A stretch of DNA of 64,000 nucleotides from Kingdonia uniflora (Eukaryota > Streptophyta > Magnoliopsida > Ranunculales > Circaeasteraceae): assembly GCA_014058105.1 (NCBI GenBank), contig JACGCM010002659.1, positions 1,798,001 through 1,862,000 of the forward strand. Reading direction: 5' to 3'. Position numbers and translations under genes: made by a program. Below, piece after piece: positions 10,685-22,807 of the stretch. Each line of letters starts with the position of its first letter. The first letter of the stretch is position 1. The notes below the pieces were generated by a model. That model was not told the DNA's origin and ran no database searches. It saw nothing but the letters and a program-made list of their open reading frames with translations.

Positions 10685-10972
10685 ATGGTGAGGACGAGGG
10701 CTCCGGTTCGGGAGGATGAACATTCCAACTAGGTACATGTGAAGTATTGGGAGTTGCTTGATTGGTAGAGTTGCGTAAACAGGTAACCATTGGTGCCAGT
10801 GAAGCCCAAATATGAAGATAAGAGTCAAGTGGAGGGGAAGGAGGGTGAAGAGGAGTATGTATTCCATTATAATTTTCAATTCCTGAGTCTTCCTAAGTGC
10901 GTCAGCAAGATAAGAAATCGAGTCAAAGCTTTGGTGAATAAAGAAAATGTTGTGGCCGGTCGAAGAGGTTAA
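10685..10972 (+). pseudogene. Antisense small acidic/basic ORF in element A
   Basis: It begins MVRTRAPVREDEHSN, is interrupted by stops near 10,730-10,785, and continues as PVKPKYEDKSQVEGKEGEEE, then FLSLPKCVSKIRNRV to the stop at 10,972. The right-arm copy (62,811-63,107) is open through the first part (VHVKYWELFDW) with one stop before the second. Conservation of the charged second half in both copies suggests past coding. The unclear join may be an intron. Family and function are unknown. Confidence 0.35.
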
Positions 10973-12588
10973 AGAAAGGATAGAGTTTTGCTGTGCTTGT
11001 AACAAATGGGAAAGTTGTAAGGTGTAAGTCATAAAATAAAGTATAAAATAAAGTATTACTTGTTGCTGTCGATGTGTGTTTAAAAATGTTCTTGAATATG
11101 ATGTAAAATGTCAGAATGAATGAAATTTTATTGATATAAAATTATATGGGTAGTTAATGTATGATATCTCGACTATCGTGTAGTTGGTTCATCGACGAAT
11201 ATTTAAATTTTGAATTTCTGTTAAAACTGTCCCGAGAATATAGGAGAGTTGTAAATAAGGAAAGATGTGTTTTGGTAATAAAATAAGAATGGCCAGGTGT
11301 GCTCCTGCAGGCAATATTTTAAGGTATAAGCAATTGGATGTACAATCTCTTTGTAATAGTATAAGAGTTTCTTTGGCGAGGATGGATATATTTGAGGATT
11401 TACAAGGAGATATGGATGGGTTGGAGCAACAGTGCATGGGCTTATTGGCTTATTGGCTTTTAAAAGACGAAGGATCAAAGATTTTGAGAAGAGGTGAATA
11501 AGGCATTACGCTTGAGTACCTGAACGGTCATGAAGGGGTGCAATGAACAGTCGTGTGGGGCCTATAAATAGCCTTATGGTTGGCAACAATTATCACTTCA
11601 CTTATTCTTAAAAAAATTCTTCAAGTGTGGATTCTCTGTGTTCATCTATTCGTCGTTGTCAATCATATGGAAGGAGAAGATAAGTGTATTGATTGAGAGG
11701 GCAATGTTTGCGAAGCAGAGGGATACCGAGGCAGCACGACTCAAAGGTTAGTTTTTTTCTTGCACTTACATTTTATTTATGTGATTCTGTGTAAAGCCCT
11801 TTGTAGATACTGACATTGTGTTGATTATGTAAGAATTAATTATAGTTTAAGTGGGTGTAGTAGAAGTAATTACAAAATAAGAGATGTAGGGTCTCTTAAA
11901 AAATTGTTATGATATTGTCGGTATGGTTAGCTGACTTATGGAATAATGGTGTCAAAAAGGGTTAAAGTCTGTTGTAGAGAGAGGGGCTAATGGAAAGAGG
12001 TGATGACGAGTAGAAAGAGTTAGTTTTGAGCGTCATTGGGATTACGGCGCGATTGAAGATGTGTTGTTTGGATATGTGAAATGGGATGAGGTTTGGCGGT
12101 TGAGACGCTGGATTATCTGTGAAATTGGCCAAATTTTACGCCAGAGAGGGCAGAATTCCAAATTTTTAAATTCGGTTTATTTTGGCGGGAAGCATAATAT
12201 TACAGTAGTGTCTTCGAGAAGCTTAGTGTCCTAAATTTCAGCAAGAAACATTAGTGACTGAGAAATAGTTATCGATAGTAGGAATTAGAAAATTTAAAGA
12301 AATCTTATATCGAGAATTGAATGTAGTAATTGTGTAATCAGATAGTAATGTAAAGAATGACATGCTGGAGATGAAACTCGACAACTATATGAATATCAGC
12401 ATATGAACTTATATAATGTATCAGATATGAGATAGACTAATTTTGATAAATGGAATCTGATTTCTGGTTCATAAAAATAGTTGTACCTATTAAAATTGAA
12501 GATAAAAAAATCTTCAAAAACCTTACAGGTATAGAGCCCCTGCTAATTGATGTGATAGCCTGTGTCTAAAAGTTAGGTGGTAGGTATA
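10973..12588. other. Element A 3' region without a convincing gene
   Basis: AT-rich sequence with only short frames. The part up to 11,872 matches the right arm to the end of the window. TATAAATAGCC at about 11,566 (plus strand) followed by CATATGGAAGGAGAAG could mark a start for the antisense genes, but this is a guess. 12,000-12,588 holds nothing I recognise. Confidence 0.4.
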
Positions 12589-14362
12589 GGGTGGGGTCGA
12601 GTAGCGTAGATGTGGCTAGTATCGACCAGTTTAAGGTGGCACCCAGAGATGTGGAAGTTTTGGACGAGGAGGGTACCGAGACAGATGTGAATAATGAGCC
12701 ACAGGCTAGTGATCAAGAAGGAAGTAGTGGGGGGGGAGGAAAATGTCGAGGATGATGATAATGTATGTCATGGAGAGGGATCAAAAACAAGTGAGATTTT
12801 GCGCTTTAAATTTAAGTATGGAATTCTCGAGGATATTTGACTAGAAGTATATCATCATGAAATGATTAATCAAGACATTCCTTTGGATGGCATACTTGTC
12901 CATCGAGAACAGATAAAAAAGGGGCTGAAGCTTCCACTTCGAGCGAACCAGAAAAAGTTCTTGAATTTCTTTGATGTTGCCCCTGGTCAATTTAACCCTA
13001 ATATATATGACCTCTTCTGGGTGTGCGGAGTGATAAATGGTTGATTAAAGGCGGGGGGGGAAGAGTTAATCACCATGGATGATTTATGTGTGTATTACAC
13101 ATTTAAAAGAAATCCTTCGAAGGTAAGGTACAGGTACTTGGCAAAATTCTTGAGGAGACCTCTATTTCATGAGATGATATCGACAGGGGGGCAGTACTTC
13201 AAGGAATGTCTTCTTGTCTCGGGAAATTACGAATTTGATTGGAGAAATCGGGAAAGGCAAGAAAAAGAGGGCCGCCAGTCAAGTTGTTGCTCCTCTCCTT
13301 CTCCCTAAGAGAGCTTCTCATAGATTAACTACTAAGGAGGGGGAGAAAGTTGTTGGGACATCATCTGGGGTGCCAGATAGTCGACCTCCAAAATTGTCTA
13401 CTAGCGTGTTACCGTAGAAGAAGGCATCTCCTTAGTCGACGAAGAAGAAGTTCGTCGAGGGGTCAAAAACTAAGGTCCAAAAGACCATGGATACATATGT
13501 GTCTGGGACGACGATTTTGGAGGAGGAATTTGATGATTGTCTGGTGGGGGCAGAAAGCCTTTCTACTTTTCTTAGCGCGGGCAACCGAATCTTGGCTAAG
13601 GTTAGGAATTTTTTTGCTTTGTTTCGATTAAAAAGTGCCGCATTTGAAAACTCATATTATGACTGTAATACAGATCAAGAAGTTGTTAATCGAAGCCAAA
13701 CCTTGCATTTTGGGTGTTGGTACTCTGGCAAACCAGGTTCTTACATATAAGAATATCAGCAAGGAGCTGGTGGCAGAGAAAGAGAATTTGATTGAGGAGA
13801 AGAAGAAATTGGAGGCGAGGCAGAGCAAGTATAAGCTTGTTGCCGGGAAGGCGAAGGAAGTTACTTTTCACGAGGCAAAGAAAACTTGGGATAAACAGCA
13901 CAAGGAGATAAGGGCCGACCTCAGAAAGGAAAGAAAGGAGACGCTTTTGCAGAAAACAAATTTTTAGTATGATGTGCGGGAATAGATTATGTCCGCGCGG
14001 AGGGCGATGAAGGTGGAACACGCTAAGGTCCTGGTGAAGGTGAGGGATGAAGCTATTCGAGAAGATCAGGACGCGTGTAAGAAGATGAAGGCCAATTTTG
14101 TTGGACAGTTCGAGGAGCTGGAGGAGAGAAAAGACTTTTACAAAGGTTTGGCTGTTGCTGGGAACCAGTTTTTTCTCAATTCAGATGTGGAGGACAAAGT
14201 TCCTAAAATGCCAGGAGCGCCTAAAGGGCCTGAGACACCTAAAGCACCGGAAGATTTGTGGTGACTATCCCAGAGGGTATTCTTACCGAGGATTAATTAG
14301 ATGAGTTAACTTCAGGTGTACCAGTGAAGGTTGATGCTACAACCTCTCACCCTGTAAAGTAA
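12589..14362 (+). pseudogene. Antisense gag-like gene of element A (PF04195-like, coiled coil)
   Basis: Plus strand, opposite to element A. Order: an acidic start (RDVEVLDEEGTETD, EPQASDQEG), then [45 protein letters not shown] and [12 protein letters not shown], which resembles the 'putative gypsy-type transposon' domain. Next come a basic linker, a coiled coil rich in Glu and Lys (about 13,760-14,150) and a proline-rich tail (KMPGAPKGPETPKAP) ending at 14,362. Several frameshifts and stops break it. The antisense genes of B and C share the same domain order. This copy shows no intron before the coiled coil. Confidence 0.65.
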
Positions 14363-14865
14363 ATGATGTGGAAAAGTTGGTATTTTTATGAAAGATGTAA
14401 AAATGGTCGATGGGACCGAAATAATATTTTGTTATTTCTTAAATGTTGATATTGATGTTTTGTCAAAGAATATTTTGAAATTAATGTATGCATACTTTTT
14501 GTAAAATTTATGCTAAGTGTTGGTTTTCGAGAAGATGGATAATTTTAGATAGTAATAGAGATAATATGCAGAATGTTGCTTTGGGGCAAGTATCTGAGAT
14601 GAACGAAAGAGGGCAATGTAATGCCTCTTTTGAATGTAGAATGATGGCCATATATTTTACCTCGATGGGATATCAGGGTTTTATGTCGATGAGAAAGAAA
14701 AAATATGACATGTTTTGTTCAATAAGTAATGAAGTGCAAACGAGATTATCCTGTAATTGGATAGGTATTTGTCGAAGAGATGAAAGATAGCGACGATGTA
14801 TACTTGCTAAGTATGTATCGATATTAAGCGAATGATAGTAAAAAAGTTAGAAATGATAGTAAAGA

Positions 14866-15431
14866 TAATTCATAATACGATTGAGAAACTTGTGTTAGTA
14901 GAAAAATACGAAGAACACCAATCGGTTTGGAAAAATAGGGAATTCGATTACTCAAAATGAAGTAATTACAAGAAGAAAAACTCTCAAACCCTAGGTCTCT
15001 CTCAGAACTCTACCAAATCTAACATCCCCTAGAAAATAACCTAAGTTCCCTTTATATACTAAGGAACTCGAAATTACAAAATAGAACGCATCTCGAGGCA
15101 AAACAATGCCTGAGAATCAAAAACACCGCCATAGTCGTTCGAACGACTTTAAGACTAATTGGTCTAAAACCCTTGAAAACTTGCCTCGTCATTTGAATGA
15201 AACCAAACTCGTTCGAACGAAAATATGGCAGAGGACAAGACAACTTGTTCGAATAACACTCAAAGTCGTTCGAACGATACTCAAAGTCGTTCGAACGATA
15301 CTCAAAGTCGTTCAAACAAAATATGGCTCTGGGACAAAATTCTAGAGAACATGCCAACTCGTTCAAACGACACTCAAAGTCGTTCGGACAACTTTAAAAA
15401 ATCTTCAAAAAATACTCGATCCTCCTAGATA
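14866..15431 (-). repeat. 3' LTR of element D
   Basis: 566 bp. On the minus strand it contains a TATA box (AGTATATAAAGGG, near 15,055) and many TCGTTCGAACGA palindromes. Three tandem 21-bp units (ACTCAAAGTCGTTCGAACGAT) start at 15,258; the 5' LTR has only one, so the LTR pair differs by repeat expansion. Confidence 0.88.
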
Positions 15432-16960
15432 ATGGCTCCCCCCCTTAAGCTCATACTCAAGACTGGAGATGTGGGAATGCGGCGATGCCCAATTCCCAAC
15501 TCAGAGCAAATCAATAGCACCCCGTCTTGTAGTATGAACCTTCCGCTCTGGAATACCATCCTCCAGCAATGGATCTTCTCTTTCCATCAATAAGTCATCA
15601 ACTGACGGTAGGTGAGTATCGATTGCAAAGTCTTCATCTAAAAGAGACGGCTCAAACAGTTTTAAATGCTCGATATTAATCACCGAATACATCTTCATGA
15701 AAGGTGGCAAATCCAACTGGAATGCATTGTCACCAATCATCTTGAGAATCAAAAACAGACCATAACAGATAGGTTTGAGTTTCTTACCTTCCCCTTTAAA
15801 CCATTCCTTACCCAAATGCAACCAAACGAGGTCGCCCTCAAGAAAAGTACACTCAACCCTATGCTCGTCTTGGCGAGCCTTATACTTCGCCTGAGTCTTC
15901 TTCAACTGAGCGTCAACCACCTCATGAGTCTTGGTGATCTTCTCAATGAAATGTTGACCTTTAACCTGTTCCTTTTCCTCCTTCCCTGATGCCGTCTTGT
16001 CGTCAAGACTAAACGCCAAATCAAAAGGGCTTTGCGGCAAGTATCCCAAACAAACTTCAAAAGGAGACTTCAACGTGGAACCATGAATCGCCCGGATGAG
16101 CGCAAACTGAAGATGCGGAAACTCTCATCCAAGTCTTAGGATGCTTAGAATGGAATCCCCGTAATATATGTACCAAAGTACAGTTAACGACCTCTGTTTG
16201 CCTGTCTGTCTGCAGATGAAAAATGGTACTTTTCTTCAACTTAGTGTTCATCATCCCTCATAACGATCTCCACAAATGCTCCAAAAAATGGCTATCCCTA
16301 TTATAAATAATAGAAGAAGGGAACCTGAAATACCTCCAGACGTCTTTAAAAAACAATCGCGCTGCTCTTTCCCTGTGACCGTCTTCTGGCACAAAATAAG
16401 AATAATCATCTTGCTGAATCGATCCACCACCACAAACAAATAGTCATTCTTATACCCAGTCATAGATAAACAACCCATAAAATCTATCAAAATACTCTCC
16501 CAAGGTCGACTAGGAACTGGCAATGGTAAGTACAATCCTATCTTTCTATTGGAAGGTTTTGATGTATTGCATAGCACGCAACCACAAACCACATGAGCAA
16601 CATCCACCTGTACCTTCGGCTAATAGACATAACCCCGCAAATTCAAAAAAGTCTTCTTAACTCCGAAATGACCTGCCACCCAGGAATAATGTGCCTCTCG
16701 AATCCACTATAAATGGTCTTCACCCTCAGGAATATATAATAGACTACCCCTGTAAATCAAACCACCCTTCAGAACATACTCGTACGTCTTGCCTTGCAGT
16801 AACTTCTCATGAATCACACTGAGCTCCTTGTCATCGTCATACCCTGAAACGTACTCAGAAGGACCAATTGGCTGGATCTGCATAGCTACCAACAAAGTGG
16901 AAATAGTTGGTAATGGGGGTCATGATAACATATCAGCAATCTTGTTGTCCACTCCCTTTT
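15432..16960 (-). pseudogene. Element D integrase and pol C-terminus, broken
   Basis: Fragments in shifting frames, in order on the minus strand: the H2C2 region (GGLIYRGSLLYIPEGEDHL; CGCVLCNTSKPSN), the catalytic core (PSRPWESILIDFMGCL with the first Asp; VVVDRFSKM; STIFHLQTDRQTEVVN with Glu) and a basic C-terminal part (ECTFLEGDLVWLHLGKEWF) ending HTTRRGAIDLL near 15,501. The integrase inserts cDNA into the host chromosome. At least four frameshifts or stops inactivate it. I see no clear chromodomain. Confidence 0.8.
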
Positions 16961-17005
16961 TATACTTGATCAATAAGGTAAACTGCTGAAGGTACGACAT
17001 CTACT

Positions 17006-18330
17006 TCATATGGCAAGCTTACAGAAGCTTGGACTGTATATATAAGAATTGTAACGGTTTGTGATCGGAATGTACCATAACCTCATTCCCCAATAAGTAA
17101 CTCTGCCAAAGCTTAACTGATTGATATAGCGTGAAGAACACCTTATCGTAGGTAGGATAGTTACGTAGTACTCCTGTAAACATCTCATAATGGTAAACAA
17201 CCAGCTTCCCATCCAGTAAAAGGATCGCCCCCAATGCATAGTCTGACGCACCTGTCTCGACCTCAAAAGGCCTCTGTAAATTAGGCAATGCTAATACTGG
17301 TGCATGCGTAATCTTCCACTTCAATAACAGAAAGGTCTTCTCATGGTGTTCTTCCCACAGAAACTGTACCCCGGTCTTTATCAAAGAATGCAATGGTGTG
17401 GCTAGTTGCGAAAAATGCTGAATAAATTTCTGCAAGTACTAACAAGAACCCATAAAACTTCTCACTTCCGTCACTGTGTGGGGTCGAGGCCAATTAGTAA
17501 TGACCGCGACCTTCTCTGGATCGACCTTAAGCTCGCCGCCACAAACATTAAAACCCAAATAGACTAGCTCCCGTTTCCCAAACTTGAACTTCTTCCCGTT
17601 CAGAAAAAGCTGTTGTGATCGCAACACGTCCAACACTTTGCGTAAATTCCTAAGATGCTCCTCCCATGTACGATTATATATCAAGATATCATCCAAATAT
17701 ACAATCACAAAATCATCAATAAATGTACGAAGTACCTCATTCATTAGCCGCATAAACGTCGGCGGAGCATTGCATAACCCAAAAGGCATTACTAACCACT
17801 TCAATAAGCCCTATTTGGTTTTGAAGGCTGTCTTCCAAGTATCCTCCTCCCAGATTCAAACTTGGTGGTAACCTGACTTAGGATCTAACTTGGTGAAATA
17901 CTGAGCCGTCTGTAACTCATCTAGAAGCTCGTCAATCCATGGAAGCGGATAATGATTCTTCACCGTGATTTTGTTCAACGCCTAAAAATCTACACACATC
18001 CTCCAAGACCCATCCTTCTTAGGTACCAGTAACACCGGCAAACCACAAGGTGAGCAACTAGGATTAATAACTCCTTGCTCAAGGAGTTCACGTACCTATT
18101 TCTTTATCTTATCCGACTCTGTAATAGAAGTCTGATATAACCCAATATTGGGTAGTAGCTCACCATTCACAAAGGTGATATCATGCTCCACATCCCTCTT
18201 ACGCGGCATCCCTTCTATGCCTAGAAACAAGTCTTCATACTCCTCTTGCAACTCTCCTATATCGCTTTTTTGCTTAGGTGACATTGTCAAAGTAGACAAT
18301 ACTATAGCCGACAGACCCTCTTGAACCTAT
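17006..18330 (-). pseudogene. Element D reverse transcriptase and RNase H, broken
   Basis: The RT part includes MKWLVMPFGLCNAPPTF and the catalytic YLDDILIY motif (17,439-17,804). Upstream fragments reach 18,299 (VEHDITFVNGELLPNIG). The RNase H part (17,019-17,435) contains LALPNLQRPFEVETGASDYA and VHSDHKPLQFL, the usual Ty3/gypsy signature. The segments are separated by stops. Role: copying element RNA into DNA and removing the RNA strand. Confidence 0.88.
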
Positions 18331-18391
18331 CGCACTAATAACAAAACAAATTTGCCACACGCATTAACCAACCATTTTGCCTGAGTCGCCG

Positions 18392-20009
18392 TTACCAAAT
18401 TACTGGTAGTGATATGTTCCTTGAACGCATTAATATGAAACTCAGTCCATCCTTCACCAATCGATACTTGCAAGCATGAGGGCAAATGATTGCATCTCGG
18501 TCCCAAAGATAAGGGTTACCCAAGATGATTTGACACACGTCCAACGGAGCCACCTCACATGTCACTTCGTCAATAAACTTCTCAGTAATCGTAAACTTGA
18601 ACGTACACTGCTTAGTGATAGTCAACTCCGCGTCTTTCTGAATCTAACCATAACCATACAACTTCGGATGAGCCACAGTAGCCAAACCCATCTTCTTTAC
18701 CACTGCCTCAAAAATTAAATTCTTCTGACTACCTGGATCCATGATGGCCTCGACTAAGCTCTGCTTCACTTGAATGCTGACATAGAAATGCTCTTCCCGA
18801 CTCGCCTTGTTGATAGCTAGAGGTTGCTTGAACATTAGAGTAAGCTTAGGATTTGTTTTATCTAAATCTAGAAGATCCACAATCGCTGCGTCTAGTGCAC
18901 GCTTCTCTTTCTTACCCTTCTCCTCCTTCGGCCGAAGCTCCGGATGAAGTTTCCACCATCTATCAAAATTGTGCTCATTAGCCTTGCAATGACTACAAAT
19001 AATTCCCTTAAATGAAAATCCCTCTCCTTTGGACTCCCCTTTCTAATCAAACTTCCAATTAGCCTTATACCCTGATTTGTTCTTGTTGTCTTTCTTGTCG
19101 CTCTTCAAGTACTTGCCTTCAGTGGCAATTGCTTTAATGGCAGTATCTTCAATATTTTCCACATTGAAGAGCTTTAATTCTCCTCTAATGGACTCTGACA
19201 AACCCCCCTGTATACTTCATGAACACGTCGTACTCATCCACGTCAATATCCAAAACCAACGCTTGGTTATGAAATTTTGTATTAAATTGTTGTACGGATT
19301 ACCCAAACTTTTAGCGCAAGTTGTGTTATTTATACCACCGCTCCTGTTCATACCTAATGGGATATAATTGCTTCCTCTCCAAAACCTTAAATTCCTTCCA
19401 ACTCAAACTTTTGGCATCATGTCGTTTCCGATAGGATTTCTGCCACGTTAGTGAGTGACTTATAAATTTCAAAGAAGAGAAGCAAATCTTCTGAGCGTTT
19501 AAATATTCATCAATGGAAAAATAGATCTCCAACCTATCTATTAAATTATCTAATTTCTCGGCATCGAAGGAACCATCAAAAACCAGAATCTCAATTTTAA
19601 AACCAATACGAAGATTACGCATAAGATTCATTGACTTGCCAAAACCTGGGCGCTCCTTTACAGAATTGGCATCACTAGAATCGCTATCCGTCCCCACATT
19701 ATCCCCGTCTCCATCCCCCTCCATAACCCCTTTTCTCCTCGAGTGGCCTCACCAATGAGAGCAGCCTCGCCGTATCGCCGAAGTGGAAGCCTTCGCGAGG
19801 TTTGTGAGACACAATTGGTTGACAAACTCTTTTACAGTAGAAGTTAGGTCAGAAACTGTCGTTTCCAAAAGTGTGAGTCGATCGTTGGCCTCATCCATCT
19901 CCAAATTGTCCTTCTTCTTCGAATTAAGCTTGCGATGAATCGTCAGCAGACTCACTAGGTTCCCCTTCGTTGGCTTGAGACAGTCACGTGTAAGGACCAT
20001 AAACCACAA
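18392..20009 (-). pseudogene. Element D gag and protease, broken
   Basis: The gag part starts near 20,009 (TLLETTVSDLTSTVKEFV coiled coil). It continues with the capsid-like ILVFDGSFDAEKLDNLID and WKEFKVLERKQLYP at 19,724-19,326. A zinc-knuckle-like ICSHCKANEHNFDRWWKLHP lies near 18,960-19,010. The protease follows at 18,880-18,644 with active-site-like MDPGSQKNLIFEAVVKKMG, where the usual D-T/S-G reads D-P-G. This substitution would probably abolish activity. C-terminal protease and linker fragments reach 18,392. Confidence 0.78.
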
Positions 20010-20038
20010 TCAACCCCTGAAGATCGTAAATGGAAAAA

Positions 20039-20046
20039 TGATACCA
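20039..20046 (-). other. Primer binding site of element D
   Basis: On the minus strand TGGTATCA lies two bases after the end of the 5' LTR. It is complementary to the 3' end of initiator methionine tRNA, the primer used by many plant LTR elements. Confidence 0.75.
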
Positions 20047-20048
20047 CT

Positions 20049-20597
20049 TAATCCACAATACAATTGAGAAGCTTGTGTTAGTAGAGAAATACAAAGAACA
20101 CCAATCGATTTGGAAAAATAGAGAATTCGATTACTCAAAATGAAATAATTGCAAGAAGAAAAATTCTCAAACCCTAGGTCTCTCTCAGAACCCTTTCAGA
20201 TCTAACATCCCCTAGAAAATAACCTAAGTTCCCTTTATATACTAGGGAACTCGAAATTACAAAATAAAATGCATCTCGAGGCAAAACAATATCTGAGAAT
20301 CAAAAGTACCGCCAGAGTCGTTTGAATGAGATAGAAAGTCGTTCGAACAACTTTACGACTAATAGGTCTAAAACCCTAGAAAAATTGTCTGGTCATTTGA
20401 GCGAAACCAAACTCGTTCGAACAAAAATATGGCTCCAGAGGACAAGAAAACTCGTTTGAATGGCACTCAAAGTCGCTCGAACAAAATATTGCTCTGGGCC
20501 AAAATTCCAGCGAACACGTCAACTTCTTCAAATGACACTCAATGTCGTTCGAACGACTTTGACAAATCTTCAAAAAATACGAGATCCTTCTGGGTTA
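20049..20597 (-). repeat. 5' LTR of element D
   Basis: 549 bp. It aligns with 14,866-15,431, including the TATA box and the TCGTTCGAACGA motifs. Minus-strand ends are TAACCC and GGATTA. Mismatches between the two LTRs are frequent enough to see by eye, so the insertion is not recent. Confidence 0.88.
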
Positions 20598-20619
20598 AAA
20601 GATTTCTTTATTTGAATTT

Positions 20620-21498
20620 TTCATTAGCGGTTACAGAGGTTATCTGGAGAGTATTTTTAGCTGGGCTATATTCAGCGGATATTCGAGCTGTATTTTATCT
20701 TTGGTCATTAACATGTAAGTTCTATTGTTGGTCTTGTTACTGACAATATATGGCCCTTCCCAGTTTTCTGATAATTTGCCAAAAAATTTTGGTCGAGTAT
20801 TGTCTTGGATGCGTCGAAGGACAAGGTCACCGATGCCAAATGTTCTTTTTCAAACCTTCTTGTTGTAAGCTTTCTTGAGAGTGTCATGGTATCGCCCCAA
20901 ATTTGCAATATCTTGGTCTTGGGTCTCTTCGATCCAATTAAGATTACAGAGGAGTCCTAGTTCATTTTCTTCATCTGTGATTTTTCATCGGGTACTTGGT
21001 AGATCAAGGTCTGAAGGTATGACTGCCTTAGTATTGAAGGCCATCATAAATGGTGTACAGCCTATGGATGTTCGAGGAGTTGTCTGGTATGCCCATAGGA
21101 CACTTAGTAATTCGTCGACCCATCTGTTTTTTTTCTCGTTGAGGTGCTTACGTAATCCTGACTTAATACTTTTGTTAATGGCTTCATCTTGACCATTTCC
21201 TTGAAGGTAGTATGGCGTCGAAGTAGACAGTTGAATCTTATATTTGTGGAGGAAACTGAGAACCTTGCTGCAGATGAATTGTTTGCCGTTATCAAATCGT
21301 ATCATCTGTGGGTAGCCAAATCATGTTATGATGTGTTCCGAAAGAAACTTGATGACTTAGTGAGACATAGAGGTACTGCTTCGACCCATTTGGTAAAGTA
21401 GTTTGTTACCACAAGAACGAACTTTCTGCTTCCCGATGCTGGGTGGAAAGGTACAATGATATCGATCCCCCATCTTTTAAAGGGTTAGAGGAGATTAC
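20620..21498 (-). pseudogene. Element A integrase core and C-terminus
   Basis: Continues the integrase split by the CACTA element. The minus strand reads KRWGIDIIVPFHPASG (first catalytic Asp), then FTKWVEA, IRFDNGKQFICSKV (second Asp), GNGQDEAINKSIKSGLRKHL (Glu), VLWAYQTTPRTSIGCTPF, and the C-terminal strand region (SENWEGPYIVSNKT). A frameshift lies near 21,300. It lies between the CACTA element and element D. Confidence 0.85.
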
Positions 21499-22205
21499 TA
21501 ACACTATACGAATAACTCAATTTTGTGATGGGCCAAAACCGTCGCTAACTCTCATTTGTGACGGTTTTAGACTGTTGTGATTCCCGTCGCTAACGAGCCG
21601 TCGTCGCAAAGCATAAATTTTACGACGGTCTTTCCCCGTCGATAATTTGCGTCAGTTCAGAACCGTCGTAAACTTGCTTAAATCTAGTATCCCAAAATAG
21701 TTATTACGACGGTTTTGGTTGGATGGAAAATTTATTGTTTATTTGTGACTAATTCTCCTGGAAAGTCTATTTATGAAACAACTAAAATAAATTCGTCATA
21801 TTCACTATCCTTGATTTGTGACAATTGCATTGTATAAAGCTGAATAACATAAAAAAAAAACACCATATGAAAGAAAATGAATTCTATTTTATTATAAAAA
21901 TGATGAAGTACATACAACATATTCATTTAAAATTTTGTACATAATTCCTCCAAATAGAACTTAAAATAATCTTTTGCAACAACTAATCTTTAAACTGCCT
22001 TCCACCTTTAACTTGCTTCATGATCTCTACTATATACTGTCTTTGTAGTTAAGCGGCGACCTCGCACAAATATGGTCTAAGCTTGAATAAATGCGGCCTG
22101 AACTTTCATAAATATAGTTTAAACTTGAACTAACATTTAAATACTGTATCTAGCTTCCCATGCAACTTTTCAGCACCTGAAAATAACACCACGAGTATGC
22201 AAGTT

Positions 22206-22807
22206 TCATTTGATAGGCTGAAGACTAGAGTTATTTCCTAACCATGATAGATAAGAAATGCAAAAGGTAAAATGAAGGTGAAGTCTAAATACCTTAGGAG
22301 CTATCCAATAAGGGATTCCTTTAAAAGAGAGCATTGAACAATGTGAAGTAATCAAATTTAGAACCCTTTTAGACCTGTTTAAGCAGATATATTCAATAAG
22401 AGAAAATAGAAATACAAAACAAATATATTCAATAAGAAAAAACAAAAATATAAAAGAGAGTTCAAGAGAGTCCCAAACCTTAGGAACGAGGATGGACATG
22501 ATTATAAGATCCTGTATATCCATCCTCTGACAATTCCTAGTAGGGTGTTCACCTAAACCTGAAAAACAAGGAAAATCATAAAAATTACAAAATGATAAAG
22601 GGAGAGTAAATAGAGGATAGAAAAATAAAGAAATCATAATAGTAAATGGAGGAAAGAAGTACCTTCGCTAAAGTGTAATTGACCATATGTGGAAACCTCC
22701 CTAGAAGTGTTTGAATCAAGTTAGAAAAATCAGTAAATGATAAAGGGGTTTAAAATTGTTGAATAAATGTTAAAACATTGAGAATGTCTTAACCTTCGCT
22801 AAATATT
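22206..22807. other. CACTA internal sequence, no gene accepted
   Basis: Low-complexity, AT-rich sequence. A 143-codon minus-strand frame here is hydrophobic and repetitive (IEYICFVFLFSLIEYICL) and matches nothing I know. The imperfect repeat AATATATTCAATAAGA near 22,390-22,440 accounts for the internal repetition. Confidence 0.4.

Larger units (their letters stand above)
1..11872. repeat. Left copy of a ~12 kb segmental direct repeat
   Basis: This stretch matches 51,716-64,000 almost collinearly in the same orientation. Position 6 pairs with 51,721, and the offset grows to about 52.1 kb at the right end because of indels. Shared landmarks are LTR B, the antisense gene of element C, a solo LTR, a 72-bp minisatellite, LTR C, a degenerate nsLTP2 gene and the 3' LTR of element A. 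Because the nested insertions are shared, the duplication is younger than they are. By eye the copies differ by several percent plus many small indels, so a trivial assembly duplicate is unlikely, though diverged haplotypes cannot be excluded. The true ends lie outside the window on both sides. Confidence 0.9.
14866..20597 (-). mobile_element. Element D: complete Ty3/gypsy element nested in element A
   Basis: 5,732 bp with LTRs at both ends and a perfect target duplication AAAGA (14,861-14,865 and 20,598-20,602). Sense is minus: 5' LTR, initiator-methionine PBS, gag with a zinc-knuckle-like motif, protease, RT, RNase H, integrase, PPT (AAGGGGGGGAG, about 15,436-15,446), 3' LTR. All coding parts are frameshifted or stopped. 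It splits the 3' region of element A after the integrase gene. The LTRs begin TA and end TA rather than TG...CA. Confidence 0.92.

Noticed and set aside
1..12000. The two 12-kb arms as LTRs of one giant element
   Set aside because: The arms contain several separate LTRs, a host lipid transfer protein gene and host flanks; a segmental duplication explains them better.
22206..22637. 143-codon hydrophobic minus-strand frame in the CACTA element
   Set aside because: Repetitive, biased composition with no family resemblance; not a transposase.
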